Source: Baylisascaris procyonis | Taxonomy: Eukaryota; Nematoda; Chromadorea; Rhabditida; Ascarididae | DNA length: 64,000 nt | NCBI GenBank assembly: GCA_037389465.1 | Contig: JAZARR010000070.1 | Span: 3,438,501-3,502,500, forward strand | Reading direction: 5' to 3' | Shown: positions 1 through 14,700 of the stretch, one piece after another | Layout: every line of letters starts with the position of its first letter | Numbering within the stretch: position 1 is the stretch's first letter | Made by a program: the position numbers and the translations under genes | The notes under the pieces: generated by a model | Database searches by the model: none | Told to the model about the DNA's origin: nothing | Seen by the model: the letters and a program-made list of their open reading frames with translations, nothing else

Positions 1-396
1 AAGCAATGATTGATGAATGAAAACTTGAGTTGTAGCAACTAGCTTTGAAAAATTGCAACGTTATGGCGACAGCTCTTTGTGCTAAATGTTTGTCCTATCA
101 AAGAACAATATCAGTTTTGTGATAAGGCAGCTGATATCTCAAAAAAAAAAAATGTTCTTGTTTTTGTTATCCACCAACAACTAGTGCATTTGAGTATCAA
201 ACTTTATTCTAGGCCTATTTTTTCTGATAAGAAAAGATATGGGAAGTGAATGAAACGTTGATTGATATGTTGTAGGTTTTCAATACTTTTTCACACTGCG
301 AACGTTTTATGTTGATTTTTTTCAACTTATGTATTGAGACGCAAGATTCCGACTGTTCAGGTTTTTTTTTCTTTCATGAAAATCTCTTTTTTTCAG

Positions 397-429
397 GTGT
401 GCGATGATGGAAAGTTGCTTCAGAATTGA
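397..429 (+). CDS. candidate terminal exon (very short)
   Basis: A strong nematode-type 3' splice site (pyrimidine tract ending TTTTTTTCAG) is followed by eleven codons reading VCDDGKLLQN and then TGA. This could be the last exon of a gene that begins left of the window. An AATAAA sits near 1087. No homology is recognised and a stretch this short can arise by chance, so this rests on the splice site alone. Confidence 0.15.
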   Translation: MCDDGKLLQN

Positions 430-3393
430 CAGTATAGACATGAAAATATTGCCTCTGTGCAGCGGCAACCAGCATCACTCATATTTTCTATTATTTGTAT
501 TTTTGGCCGATACATTTATTTTTAAGCATTTCTTTTATCGGTCCATTTTGCAATTTTGTGTTATGAAGCTGCCGAAAAGTTGGTTTTTCAACGTTTTTTT
601 TCATCCAGTTTTCCTTTGCTTCGAACATGTCTTTCACTTGGATGGCGTATTTTCTTAGATTATTCTATATTCCAGCTCTCTTAGGGAAGATGGCATTAAA
701 TGTGACTTTATTAACGGTGTTGAAGGGCATGAAAAATATAAGTATATCTCTGTGTGTGTGTGAATGTCTGTGCATTAGTATGCATGCGTCTGTGTTGTGT
801 GTGTGTCTGTTAGTTCTTTTGATTGGTATACTCATTTAAATCAAAAGCCTTCAATACACATCAAAACCACTTCGGTTCCATAGCTGTTAGGATGTGTTTT
901 TGAGTTGCGAATAGAGTTCAAACACTTTAGCAGCATCAATAAGATGGAGTTGACGTCTTTGTATAGAGTGTAAAGTGTAATGACTGTTTCCTAAATGAAT
1001 ATGCACTCAGTGTATTTGTTTTCATTTCTTTCGTCACCTGTTGCCACTATTGACGGTCACTCATGTCACTATGCCACAGGTGCACAATAAAACTTGCGTT
1101 CCACATCCACCAGCTTCGATTTTACGTACTTCTCGTTTCTCTTTTTCATGCCTCCTTTTCCTTGTTTTCTTGCATCAACTATATTACATAACTCTGAGGG
1201 AAATAAACCGATGGAGTATGCTTTGCGAGGCGCATTCGTTGCGTCGAGTGCATATAGAAATATAAAAAATATGTAAAAATCTTTAAAGCATATACACTGA
1301 ATGATTTTAGCAGTGATGAGGATGAAACGAACTTCTCTTCAGCTTGTTTTATTGCTGCCTTTTTTTTAACTTTGACGCTCTCTCATGGTATCCACTTTGA
1401 TATAAAATGGCTGTATTAGTTAGCAGTTAAATGCGTTGCATAAATACCTTTTTACCTTAGGTTGACATTCCAAGTATTTAGTAATCCATATAAGACGATT
1501 GATATTCCATAACTTCAATAATAAGTTAATCATTTATATGCTGTTGAGTGGAATAGATAGACAGCTGAAGAACTTATGCAACAGATTAAGCGATATAATA
1601 TTGATTCGGAGAAGGTCGATTTGCGAGGATATAAAATGAGTGATTTTATTTGTGGAAGAAAATGCACTAAAATCAATTTGGGAAACATTTTCGATATGTT
1701 GATCACTGCAAATACGTTTGACGTATATCGCAATATTTTGCACTTATCAATTATCAGCGTAATTCAACAAATTGCCAATGAACTTATGGGGAATGTTTCT
1801 GCTTAAATGTTATCCTCATGGAGGTGATTGCATTCTATCGGAAATGAATTAATTTGCATGGAAAGTGAAAGAATTTGTGCAAATATTACACGAAACGATA
1901 TAAACTTTTTTAAGCAAGAAAAAGTTTGTAGTATTTTCAGTAAAGATAGAGGGAAGTAACCTCCTCAGTTGTGTTCATAAAGGATAAAATATAGGTCAGA
2001 GGTAGCCCACCGCATTTTCACTATACCGTAAACATCAACATTTTCATCCTCAGTACAACCTGTCTCTTTTTTTAAATTTAACTCTTTTCTCATGCTTCGA
2101 CTTTTTGAAATCGTTTTTTCTCACCAACGCTCTTTAATTTCAGTGCCACGTTGAATTTAATCGTCGATGTAGAGGTGTCACTTTAAGCAAACGTCAGTCA
2201 CATTCATTTTCCCGCCTAAAATTTAGCTTTGTTATCGATGAGTCGAAACTTTGCACTTCCAGGCGAAGAACTCAGAGCATTATGGTACTTTCCAATACTA
2301 ATGGATGGAGTAGTTTAGTAAGGAATTTGTTGAAGCGTCGAATCATTTAAATTCAAACAGAATGAAATTCGTTTTACTTTTCAGTGATGCGTTTATGTGT
2401 TATTTGGTTAAATGATCACATGCGTTATACGTTACAAGAATAGTTTTGTTACATTTGTTTATATGACATTTAAATTTCATTTAAAAATGAATCGCTTGGA
2501 TGCTTTTAATTATATAAAACAAACCTTGCAACTTAAGAATTTTAGTCTGTTGAAATAATCAGTGAAAATAATCGAAGTGCTACTGAAAATCTTTCATCCA
2601 ATATTCCAGCTGACTGCTTGATTCTGTCTCGTTTATTTATATTTATTTATATTCGTCTAATTATAGAAAAATTTGATCTCATAAAAATGAAAATTCTTCA
2701 TTTTGAGAACTGCGAAAATAAAGGTGTTTCGATATGTAATGTTTAAATGACATAAAAATATATTCGTATTTTTGTGACAACTTTAAAGGCAATAATTGTG
2801 TTGAGAGAGTGCAAAATTATCTAATTTTTTATCGATGGATGGTTGACTTAGATTGCAATTGATGACTCGAAAAAGATTCGTCGTTATTTGCTCTCACACA
2901 TCAACGAAACTGTAGTGTTATGATGGAATATAAATAACATCTCAATGAATACACACCGAAAGACATTGTCATTTTTGTGAACATTCATTCATATTTTAGT
3001 ATTTTTATAATGATTTAAATTCACTGCTCTTTATATTATTAGTTAACAACACAATGATGATCGACGGCTCTGAAACTTATTCGCAGAAATGTTCCAATTG
3101 GTATATTGTATCCGATTTAATGTATGTTAAGCGCTTATTGGCGATATTATTCTATTGTTTGTAATTCCTATAAAAGATGCATTCCACACTTTGTGGCATT
3201 GCGTTTAAGGTGCTATCAACATTTAAATTTTTTTTTTTGAATTTTATCATTCCTTTTGGGATTTTAACGTTGTTTTGTGCATTCGACACATAGCAGTTTT
3301 AACCATCAAAAGCGGCACAAGAGGTGTAAAGTCCAGTAATGTTTATTAATGTATTTCTTTGTTGCAATGCCATTATTCCATTTGATACTACAG

Positions 3394-3396
<3 letters not shown>

Positions 3397-3463
<67 letters not shown>
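3397..3463. repeat. (TA)n microsatellite, about 67 bp
   Basis: An uninterrupted alternating TA run, read directly. It is one of four long TA arrays in the window and the only one outside the SKP2-like gene. Confidence 0.95.
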
Positions 3464-3465
<2 letters not shown>

Positions 3466-4303
3466 TTTGCGCAGGCATTCCAGTGACATTTTTCTCACTT
3501 GTGTTCGCTGTAATGCAAAAACTTCCGTTCTGTCAGGGGAATTGAAACTCATCGCATATATAAAAGAGCTTTCAACTTGTAAAGATCATGTTCTTTTGCA
3601 GACGATGATGGGAGGGTTTTATTTTACCACGAAGACATCATCAACAATACTCTATGGATGACCTATTTCATAAAGCATTCTTAAGCGGATACTCTGCATC
3701 GGCATTCTATTATTTATTGCTGCGAGCAACACTCGAACATGTTCGACTTATGTCTACAAACAACACAAAAAGTGCTGAGGAAGTGAAAAGAGAGATGGAA
3801 CATGAATATTAAAGCAATCTGCAATATCGAATCGACACATCTGTTGCTCGATCCATGAAATATACTCGAATTTAACGCCTTTCATAAAACATTTTTCCAG
3901 CTTCTTTCATCAGAATCACTAAAATTAAAATTTCACTGCTGTCAAGTAAAGTAAACTACGATAAAAAAATATGGAAAATTATTGCTGAGCATTTTTCGTC
4001 GATCCAGCAATAAATTTACAGATTTAAGATGATCGATTGTGTTCCCATGTGTACGCTTTCTCTCCTTCATTACCTTACGATCGATTTTTTAAAACATATT
4101 TTCCCTCTTGTGTCACCAGAAATGTTCGATATTGAGCTGCTATGTGCCACTCAAGTCTTTCTTGTGAAATCTCTACGGCAAGAGTTGTTTGAAGTGCATC
4201 GACGTTGACAACGATTGTCAATAGACACTACTCGACGGTTCCATAGAGAATCGCGAACGAAATTTGTTGACGATAATAGGCGATTCGCCGAATAAAGAAG
4301 AAA

Positions 4304-4331
4304 GGGAGGGGGGGGGGGGGGAGGGAGGGGA
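4304..4331 (+). repeat. G-rich tract with a 14-G run
   Basis: GGGA, then fourteen consecutive Gs, then GAGGGAGGGG. The plus strand meets the simple pattern for a G-quadruplex. It lies in AT-rich DNA with no gene nearby, so a function cannot be assigned. Confidence 0.8.
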
Positions 4332-4880
4332 GTCGCAAGCTACATCTTCTGAAATAAAGAATTAATTCGATGGTTGGGTTTCTAAGGCTTTCCAAGTGAA
4401 GAATTCGCTTCCAAGTTTTATTTCAAGTTAGGCAGCGTTGTTATCTATATTATTACCACGATAATTTGCTAAGATTATGCTCATACGTTTTCTAAGTCAC
4501 TTATAGTGTTTATGCTGCTAATCTTTTGTCGCAATTATTTTCTTTCCCTTTTTAAGTGTTGTAATGCCTCATGCAATTTTCAGCAGCATTCATCGATGAC
4601 CTAAAACGATAGCCGCTGCTTTGTTTGTTAGATGTTTCAGGCGGTATGGTTGGGATCTGTTCAAATAATACCGTAGGGAATGGTTTTACCAAAAAAAGAA
4701 AGGGGTTGGCGTGGGGCAAGGAACGGACCTCATAGGAAACGTGCTCATTGCCACTGTATCTTAGCAATGCAATCGAGAAGGGAAAACTCAAGATTCAACA
4801 TTAACTGCGGTGACCGGAAATTAGCTACACTACTTTCATAGACTTCCTTTCCAATGTTGTTGTTTTAAATGAGCAGTGAG

Positions 4881-4923
4881 GTTCTGTAGCGCATTCATTC
4901 GTAACGTTCTGTAGCGTATTCAT
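4881..4923. repeat. 18-bp direct repeat, period 25
   Basis: GTTCTGTAGCGYATTCAT occurs twice in a row (4881-4898 and 4906-4923) with one mismatch. It looks like a small local tandem duplication. Confidence 0.85.
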
Positions 4924-5522
4924 GTATGTGCTATTTGTTATTTAGAGGAGGTTCAATTGGAGGTAATTGATCCAACAGCTGTTTAGGTGGCGGTTCAAAT
5001 CCCCTTTATCCATTCAGTTAATGCTGCGATCGGCACTGTTTGGTGGGCGAATGAGAATCCGAATCCTCACAAACAGGATCCTATCATTATATATCTCTCT
5101 TCAGGAAATGGTTCTTCAACCGACTAACCTAATAGGGGTTCCAACAAGATTCCACAGTCATTTGTTGCGATCGTTTTGATCGTGGTTTGATGTCTTTATC
5201 ATTTCAACCAAGCGAGGGAATGTCGTCGCTGTCATGGCAGGATGTGTTTACATAGGTCGAGATTCTGGATAGGCGCTATCGTTGACTTATTATAGTGTGC
5301 GTTTCGTTTTCCTGTGTTGTTCCAACATATTTTACGCTGTCGATTCGCTTGTTGATTTATTGCTCGAACTTGACCTTTTGCTAACAAAAAGGGATGCGAA
5401 CAGCTTGCGAAACTGCGAAAAAAACATCTGAATGGGAAGAGGCTAACCCCCAAAACCTCCCAAAGATTAGCGATGCGCAAATACTTCGGCTCGTCATCTC
5501 TTTTTTGCTTTCTTCAAACACA

Positions 5523-5562
5523 TGAAAAACTAAACTTTCAAATTTGAAAGTTTAGTTTTTCA
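5523..5562. repeat. perfect 40-bp palindrome
   Basis: The two 20-base halves, TGAAAAACTAAACTTTCAAA and its exact reverse complement, abut with no spacer. On either strand the sequence could fold into a hairpin, or form a cruciform in DNA. No ORF or recognised RNA gene surrounds it. Confidence 0.95.
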
Positions 5563-5689
5563 AACTCCATTTCTTTCATTCGTTATAGCGGTCGATGTAG
5601 AGATGCTATCAAGAGACGTTTTAAGTTTGAGAGAAAGTGAAATTTTTTTTTCATTTCAATTGACTCCCTGGAAATGCTTTCTTTTTCAG

Positions 5690-5731
5690 GGCTGGTTTGA
5701 TATCATTTCAAAAATCAAAAATCTTTTTTAA
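5690..5731 (+). CDS. candidate terminal exon (very short)
   Basis: A strong acceptor (CTTTCTTTTTCAG) is followed by thirteen codons, GWFDIISKIKNLF, and TAA. AATAAA lies about 400 bp downstream near 6131. No upstream partner exon was identified and the product is not recognised, so it may be chance. Confidence 0.15.
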   Translation, partial: GWFDIISKIKNLF

Positions 5732-8700
5732 ATACTCTTTCACTGATACTGCTCATTCTTGGCTAACATCTTATTCCCTCTTATGTCTATTTGAGAGACA
5801 TCATCGCAGCAGCTGTTATGATTCTAACGATGTTGGCTTATATAGTTGCATGATTTGGAGTTTTGTGGAATGCATGATAAATCGAACAGGTCTTTGCAGA
5901 AAACTGCAGAAGAACGCTTGAGTGAGAAAAAAAGAAAACCCTGTGGGCGCTCTTTCATTAGCTTCGAACATTTTTCTTCATTTCGAAATCGTTACGAATC
6001 GAACGTTTACGGAAAGCATTATTTCTTTCTTGCCATCAGTGATTGTGCACAACTCAGCAAATAGGGATGAAGCATAACGCAAGGGAATTTCCTCGACGGT
6101 ATGACGTTTTTATGTATAGCATCACTTCGAATAAAAACTATCAAACAATATTTGTGAAGAATAGAAGTGCAAGTTCGATGCACAAAACTTCCCTCTTTTA
6201 TAGATCGAGTGCATTGTGACTAATCGAATAAATGTGAAATTTGTCAAAGTTTTAGTTGGGTTGTTATTTCAAAATGGTTTCAAATCGAGTCTGTCTTGAT
6301 GATATACTGTTTCAAATGCATCCTTCATCGACCGCTGTATTTTTATCTATCTGTTGATATGGTTACGATGGATCAATGGTTGAAATTCAAATATTGCTGG
6401 TTTTTGATCGTCCATCATTCATTGGGCCAAATTTTACCAGCCAATCGATTCTGGTAGTTGAATTGCTTTCATTGTTGCCCTCTATACAATAGTTTCGCTC
6501 AGCGGGTGCACGGTTTGATTTGTGGTGTTAATCCTTGTCGTAACGATTTTGTTTGCAATGTTTGGACACTTTGTTTGCAGATATTTTTGGCTAGATCGCT
6601 TGAATATTAATTTTCATTTCCTTTAAATATGAGCCGACTAGAACTCATGTCAAGTTCATTACCTGGGAGTTTAGGAGTGGATTATCTAAAAACCATACCG
6701 TTCTTGAGCGCATCGGGTTGAATGTATGCTACCGTGCATACGGGCATCTCTATGAAGAATTTCACCACCAGTGATCACTCAATTTCCATAGGTTTCATTC
6801 ACTAGCTTGTGCACTTTCGAAGTATAGAAAGATTAGCGTGCGCATTGACATCTCCGATTAAAGATAACAATTTGTTCAGTGGGCGTGAATTATAGAATGG
6901 ACGTTTGTCATGATTCCATGGACATTTCATCCCGAATCGATAGCTGAATTATACTTAATGGACTTCCTCCCTACTGCGCTGCTTTATTACCTGCGTACTT
7001 TATCTTTGTAAGCGGAGTTTGAAACGAGGGTACTGCTGAAGTGAATGTTAAGTGAGAAGGCGTGGGGAGGGAGAGAGGGATTTATGAATGCCTCTATCCA
7101 TCACTTACCGAGGAGTTTGCACTGTCGTTGATTATGGTTCGTTTATTTTCTAGTTATGAGGGAAGTGAACGTAAAATCATTGCGCTTTAGTTGAGTTGAA
7201 ATCAATGTTCTGTCGATATTCGATTCGATGCAGTGAAAACATATTGGATTTTATGCAAATTTGTGAGATACTTCGTTTTATCATATTAGACCGCTGATTA
7301 ACCTCCAAACACTTTTCCCCCATTCTAATTTCTTTTAAGCGAATCTTTTACTGTAAATGCGAACAATTAACCCCCCCCCCTTCCCCCTCCTCTTTTATGT
7401 TCACGCCCTTTATCTTTCCTGTCGTAGAAACTGTAGTGACGTTATAGATGATAGTATTACGATCGCTGGTAACAATTTCGGCACATGTTATTAGCTTATT
7501 TAGCTGAACTAACGACCACATCATTCGACAAAAACATATATCAGCTATACTGCTACACCGTGCATAAGTGTAAGGTTATAGTAAATGATAAATTTTGAAG
7601 TGCTTTTACTTCCTTTTAACAATTTATCCTTTTCATATTCAGGTTTTTATAAGATAACTGTTTAGATGATCAGTTTCTTTTCATTTCTATAAAGGTGCAT
7701 TTGCATAGCGACATCATATCTCTGCATGGATTCATCTTGGCATATTTGTCTGTCTATCCAACTGTCGGTAATTTCATCTCAAGAACCAATGAAATTAAAA
7801 TTATGAGATTTGGAAGGTGTAACGCGCACCATACGGTAACCTTATATGCCATAACTCTTCCATCGCACCTTGCACCAGTCGAATCCGGAAATCCAGGATT
7901 TCTTGCAGATTTATATGAGCGATTAGAGTAATTAGAATATCGATGCATTTTTGCATAAATTTGACTGTTTTTTAGAATTCGATGACACCTCTCAATATTG
8001 GAGGACATTTGAAAATAAGCACGTTATACTAACTTTGCTTCTCTTATATTTTTGATGTATCGTTAATTTTCCTCGCATGTTTTGCTTTACATACAATAAT
8101 TATATGAGAGTGCACTTGAAATTTACTGCTGAATTGCTTTTTGTTACGCATGTTTTTTTATTCATGCTTTCCCAAGAGGCAAAAATTTTCTCATCTCTTT
8201 TCAGCTTCTTTTTCTTTCCAAAAAAAAAAGATATTTAGCGAAGATATTAATTGTAAGCTTTTACAAAAAAAAAAAAAAAGAAAACGAATATTTCATCAGC
8301 AAAGGGAAAACCTCTTTTTCAATCACTGCGAAATGAATGCTAGCAAAGCATTTTTTTTTTCGAGTTTTTTCCTGAATGCCTAAAACTCAATTTATGAAAA
8401 TCGATTATACAAATTACAATACGACTCAAATAGAATCAGCACAATTGCAACGAACGTCAGAAGAAATTAGCACTCGGAGGAAAAACGCATTTGTTCATTT
8501 TCATTTTGCATTCATTTGAGAAACGAATTTTTCTTGTCGCTTTTTTCTGCCGTTCAAAAACAATGCTTCAATTTTCACCGATCTGAAATCGTCTTTTCAG
8601 CTCTTTAGCGTGGGATCGTTTTTAAATTCCAAGGTATATTTTCAACTTAATATTTTCGGTGACGTGCATCGAACACCTCTTCGAATCAAAATCAAAAGGG

Positions 8701-11700
8701 ATTGCTATACAGGGAATTGAATTCTGATCATATATATTGCGATTAAAGTCTTCTCCACTTGGTCATAATTGTATTAGAATTGGTTCGCTGAAATTGTTAG
8801 TATAATTTTCTCTGCCCAAGCAATATGATCAGTAGTTGTATTGCCAGTTTGCTTCGTATTGATTGAGGTTACATTCGCATTTGTGATGGTAGAAGTGTCT
8901 GTGGAAAGTCTATCCATTTGCTTGGCCTCCTTCATCTTCTCCTCCCTCGTTCTTGTCTTCCTTTCTTTACAATCCTTTACCTTCATTCATTTAATTAAAC
9001 AGTGAGAACCATATGCATCTGCCTTTTCCATAATGGATAATTTCGCGCGCTTACTTGTATAATACTTGGAAAGATGACATTAATTTCCTTTATATCAAAA
9101 AATTGTATTGATGTCTGTTTTCTCTTTCCTTTCTCCCGTTTCTTTCTCTCTCAGGCTATATTTGTTGTTTGAAATGAACAAAATGTAATGTGTATTTGTA
9201 TTATTATTTTCTTTTCACAATTACTTTTGATACACTCAAAAACCATAAAATATATTCAAATAAATGCATTTTTGTTATCAACTCATATCTCTTCTTATTT
9301 CTATGATGCATTTCCACTCATCGTGATATAGTTATGCAGTAAGTGCTGACCGATGCTTGTGCATTTATTCAATAATAGAGCTTATTAATCATTTATTTAT
9401 TAAGTTTGTTGACATCCGCTTTAATGTCATCCGATACGCTGAAGCGTTGCCTATCACGTGATATATGTTGACCACCAGACAGAGTACACCTCTTTTTTTA
9501 TTGCTTCATCGCTGTTTCTTATCTAACGCGCTATTCACTCTATGTGTCGTTGTTCAAATAAAACGACGTATTATTCTATGAGTGCAACGTTGTTACCTTT
9601 ATGTAGCATCACCTTCTACTAATCTCAGATTTTTTCGAGTTTCCTATTAGAACAGGCTCATTTGCTTGTTTCATTGGCAGTGTTGTCTAATCTAAAGGAT
9701 TTTAATCGCTTTACTGATGTACGTCACAATAATTTAGAGCCACGATTTGTAAGGTAGAGGAGGATTGATGAGATATGACTGCGCCTTCTGTGCTTAGACA
9801 GTGATCATAGTCAATTAAACCTATACGATGAGTTGTCCGAATGTAATTAAACCGTGTGCAAAGGAAAGCAGGACAGCCATCTCCCAGTGAAATTTGAAAA
9901 TATCAGTTCCCATATTCACCCATAATGCTTTGTCATGCAAACTGAAGATGTCGTTATGTATATTTTGTTTTCTTATACGTTAATTAGAACAGCTAATTGG
10001 ACGTGTTTATCCTGTGGTACTAATTAATGACTGTATGGGTTCAGCAGCGAGAAGGCCATCCGGGATTCCAACCTGATTGAATCTGCTTCCTCCGCGTACG
10101 ATTTTTCCGGCTTTTCTTACTTCCGGCTATACGCCTTCGATACCAGGCTTGATCATGCATAAACTATGCCTTCTGCATTCGAGAACCTTTCTGAAGGAGA
10201 CCCGTTTGGTTCTGCTAAAGGCTAGTCGGCTTACTTAACTTATATTAGGGCACTTAAGGCAGGTTAACAAATTCCGCCGAAACATTCTTTCCTTTCCTTT
10301 CGAAATTTTATGCTCAAGAGCGCTCTTCGAACTCCTCTTTTTACCACACTCATGTCGGTTCTCTTCAAGACGAGTTGATATTCACATAGAAAGGAGCGAT
10401 CTCGACGCATATCTCAAATCGTTCGTTTCCATTAGGAAGAGTTTTAATTGCTGTGCCGTAGATTTGTATAAAGCTCATTGATGTTGTTGTGTTGGTGGTA
10501 TGCGGTTGGTTGGCTGCCGTTGGTTAATCGACAATGTTGTCGCCATCGGTGAATGCAAGTACATCGCGCTTAATGCATTCCAACGAACCATCACGATCGC
10601 ACACTCTTTCCCTTCTTTCACTATGGAAATTCTTGTCACACCACTCTCAACCTTATCTACACTACGCCATACATGCATCTATTTCGCTTTGTTATCCAAC
10701 GTTTTCGATTACATTCGATTTTGTTGTCTTCTACGAGATTTCATTATTGAACCATTCGATTGGTGAGAATAATGATTCTTCGAGCTCGTTTCTGATTAAA
10801 GTGCCATTGGACGAAAGTTAACTGAATGGCGCTTGATCAGTCACTCGCTCACTAGATTCCTATACGCTGTCTTCTTGTGGAATTCATTCGACCATGACCC
10901 TTTGTAAAATTCAGCAGCTACCGAGGCGATATCCCGGTTCCACGACAGCATGAAATTGTGCATTCATGAAGGATGGTTAGTAACTTGTCTTTCTTTACTG
11001 CGTTTTATTCAAAAACCATCCCCGATTTTCGACATATTAGTATTCAATGCATCGAACCGTTCTTTTCAAATATAAATTCTTGCGAAATCATTCGTTTATT
11101 TTGCAGCCATCTTGCGGTTGTAGTTAATACTATCGAGCGTGGAAGTTTGATGGATATTTACTTCTTGCAAATTTATTTTAAAAGTTTCTGTTGATGAATT
11201 TCATTGTTTCAAGATGTTGTGCGAGTTTTGACGAGTGCTTTAGTGGTTAGTGGGCTTGAATGCAAATTAGGGTTGCTGTAGTTCATGTCGTTCTAGGTCC
11301 ATTCGTTTTCCTATTGCTGCATAATGACGGGTCCATTGGTAATGTGCGAGTCAACCGATGGTGTATGCATGCTTCATTACGAAGTTGGCAGAATAGTTTG
11401 CATTATATGTGATGTACGCGCTTCGCCGGCGAAACAAATTGTGATGTGTTCAATTTTTCCGGTCGCGTTGAATTTCTGCTGTTATTTCTGTCGTGCACGG
11501 GCAGTCCTCTTCCTCCCTCTTTTTTCTCTCTCCCCCAGCTCTCCTTTTCTTTTGCTTCTCACCCCTCCACTTTCGCACAGTGAATCCCTATCCGTTATGT
11601 GGAGAGTTTCTCCGATTGTTTTGATTTTATTCGTTGATTTGATCTTTGAACTTCTTTTTTTTTGATTGCACACCTTTTAAGTTGTAAGTTAATCACTAAC

Positions 11701-14700
11701 ATATGAGAGCAGAATACAAAATACTTTTTGCTTCGTTTATGCGAACGTTCCTATTTGTGAGAATAACGAAAAAAAACTATTTTAATCTCAGTGATATTTC
11801 AAATCTTAATGAATTGTTTAAACGTTTCATTGAAATCACTTACTGATATTAATTTCTGTGAAATATTGGATTTAATTTTTGACGGTTTATTATTTCAAAC
11901 AAAAATTATAGTGATTAATTTAAGCATTATTTGTGGATATCAGATATCGGCGGAAGTTGCTATGAAGTGAGTGAACTTTACGAATTCTCCATCAACAATA
12001 TTTCTCTCCTTAACCAGAGAGAAACTTCAAGCATTTAACTGTACCGTTCTGCTAATATTTAAAGCATTCATTAAGGTGAATGCTAATAGAAACTTCAAGA
12101 AGACCGTTATTATAACTTCAATGAGTCGGATATAGAGCTTTGTTAAAGTATAATTAAGTGCACAAATTGCATAGTGCTGTATGCATATTTGCTTGTTGGC
12201 AATCATCACTTTTTTAAGTCATCTAGTAGCGTAACGTTCGGGTTTCTGCACTTTTTCTTAGCTGCATTCATCGAATGTCACAGATATTAACACCACCATA
12301 TATGATCTGGTCTGTAGGTAGTGAATAAAGTAAAATGACTTAGCAGTGCATTTTTACCGTTTTTAAAACCAATTTCATACCGACTGTAATCCTGTACAAG
12401 AAATCTTCGTTCTAAGATTTTAAACGAAAAAGTCACTGTACCGGCTGACAGGTCCATGTATCCACCAGATGTTTTGAAATCCTAGTTGTTGTAGCTACGG
12501 TTCCATGACGAGAGAATGTGACGGTTGTTTGCATCGTTTACTTCAAAGTGAATCACCCACTCCGGTGCTATGGGTATGGCCAACGAGTTAGTAGGTCGGC
12601 AGATGGTGTGCGGTGGAAGGTTAACGACATAGCAGGTGAAAGTTTCGGGGCGAGAGCGAGTCGTGGAGATGTGTGAATCATGCGTTGTTCACTGCAAGAG
12701 TGCTGATTGTTAGGTGGCCGCACTTTTTGTTCATAAATGTGTTCATCGGCCAGTGAGATATGTTCAATACCCAAATGGGTTGAGCAGTGCAAAGGTTCGA
12801 ATATCGATATTGCGAGCGTTAAGCCGATATTAAGAAACAATTTTTGAAAGGCTTCAGCTCGGCAGGAAAGAGGACAGAGCGGTGTTTGTGTTTGAAGGGC
12901 GTATGGAAATGTGACTGCGTTTACTTTTCCTTGGGGCGCCACACTCAGCGGGGCTTCGGTGTGCCTAGAATCGTTGCTCCGTTTCCTTTCGACTTTTATT
13001 GTTCATTCTCCATATTTGCAAAGTGCATTGTGGCAACGTCCTTTCTATGTGTGTTATGCGAGTTCTTATTTCTATTTGAGACTGTTGCTTGGGTTAGTAA
13101 ATTTCAGTGTGTATTGCACGCATAAGTTGGAATCCTAAATCACTTTGTCCACCTTGATCTGTCACCTTCGAAAGGGGCTAAAATAGATGTGAGAAAAACA
13201 TTTTTCACTTGCCAGTCTTGCACTGTGAGGCTACAGAAAAGCGAGCATTTTTTTAGAAGTTTTTGCGAACGGGTAGTTGGGTGAAACATAAGGGAAATAA
13301 TTCGCACATTTGTTAGTTGTAGCTAATGTATGAAACCGACTAGCCCAATCTGTTAATTGCAAAGACGCATATCGTGTCAACTCCTCCGGCACGCTTATTC
13401 GATTTTTTTTTTCAAACCCCTTTCTGCAGTTAATCTGAGTTGGCGGACTCCCACTGAAGTCTTGGTTTCTTAAGGTTTCAAATTTTCGGAGTTTCACTGA
13501 CTGAGGAAAAGGGGAGAAGAGAGGAATTCATGATGATTGCTGAAACGAGCATTTTTCCCTTCAAATTATACCTATCACGTCTTCCAACAACCAATCCTTA
13601 CATTAAAGGGGTATTCCTATACTTTAATCACCGTTAAACTGTTAAAACTTGGCTGTTTCACTACCTTGTGATAGATCGCTTTTTCGCTTCTTTCATCCAT
13701 ATGACAGTCCACGGGTCTTACAAATTACGGTCTTTGACTTTCACTATAAGTCTTTAAATAACTGGATGTGTGGATTCTCGACTTTTTTTGCCTTTTGGCG
13801 TACATGGGAGATCTCCGCCCCCTTATGCCCCCATCACTATTTTTGTCACTTATTGTCCTCTACCTTGCTTTCATTTCGCTAGACATTTCCGGCCTTGTTC
13901 TGCTTAAATCAAATTGCACTTGCACTACTTTTGTCCTTCCATATGTTACTTTGTGAGCTTATTCTACTAATGACCCTCAATATTCTGACACGTAGGATAT
14001 TTGTTGAATATGATCAGCCCGAAGTGGCGGCGTAGTCTAAATGCCTCGATTCCTAGAAATCACTATTATTGTGCACTGATGTTTTTAAATGCCTAAGCAC
14101 TCACATAAACAACTCTGCATATATTAAATAACGGACAGGTGTTATTTATCTAATGGGGGCGGTCTAACCCTCGTGTGAACGCTTCAGGTGAATAGAAACA
14201 CATTCCTCTAAAACTATTATCTGCATCCGATAGGGAGCTTTAATTCAGCAAACATTGAAACGCAAACGGCAATTTCTTGGTTGAAAACGAATTTAGTGGA
14301 ACCGTTGTCAATGTGTATTGCTTTTCAAAATAGATTTCCCTTCACGCTAAGTGTAGTTATTCCTTGGTGATGGGCAAGAAATTCGCCTTCCCCTATTCTC
14401 CCTCTTCCACCCTTGACAAATGCAGCTGCAGAGAAAACAATGATAGTGCCGAGGACTAAATCCCGTCATTATTTATTGTCATTCATTGAGCGTCCAGTAA
14501 TCTCTTTTTTATTCCACTCGTGCATCAGTTTTTTCTACACCATTTTAAACTACTGTCCTACCCACCGAGACAAATGTATTGATATTTGTTGTCTTAAATT
14601 AATATATTTTTATAATTTATAAAAGTTCTCCAAAATTTCGAAATTACAATGAATTCTAAGTTTAGGTTTCGAGTGAAAATATTCAATGGACGTATTGATT

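Larger units (their letters stand above)
430..5689. other. no recognisable gene
   Basis: AT-rich non-coding DNA. Open frames here are all under 85 codons, lack coding-like composition and have no family I recognise. The stretch holds a TG-rich patch near 748-812, a (TA)n array, a G-run and a short direct repeat, listed separately. Confidence 0.5.

Noticed and set aside
3339..3545. open frame with an Ile-Tyr repeat
   Set aside because: It is created by translation of the (TA)n array; similar artefacts occur at 51.7 and 56.8 kb.
4967..5010. B-box-like GGTTCAAATCCC suggesting a tRNA
   Set aside because: No A box at a suitable distance and no acceptor or T stem pairing.
12568..12942. 124-codon minus-strand open frame in a GC-richer patch
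   Set aside because: It begins at GTG, has no ATG near its start, no recognised domain and no flanking splice sites; one such frame is expected by chance.
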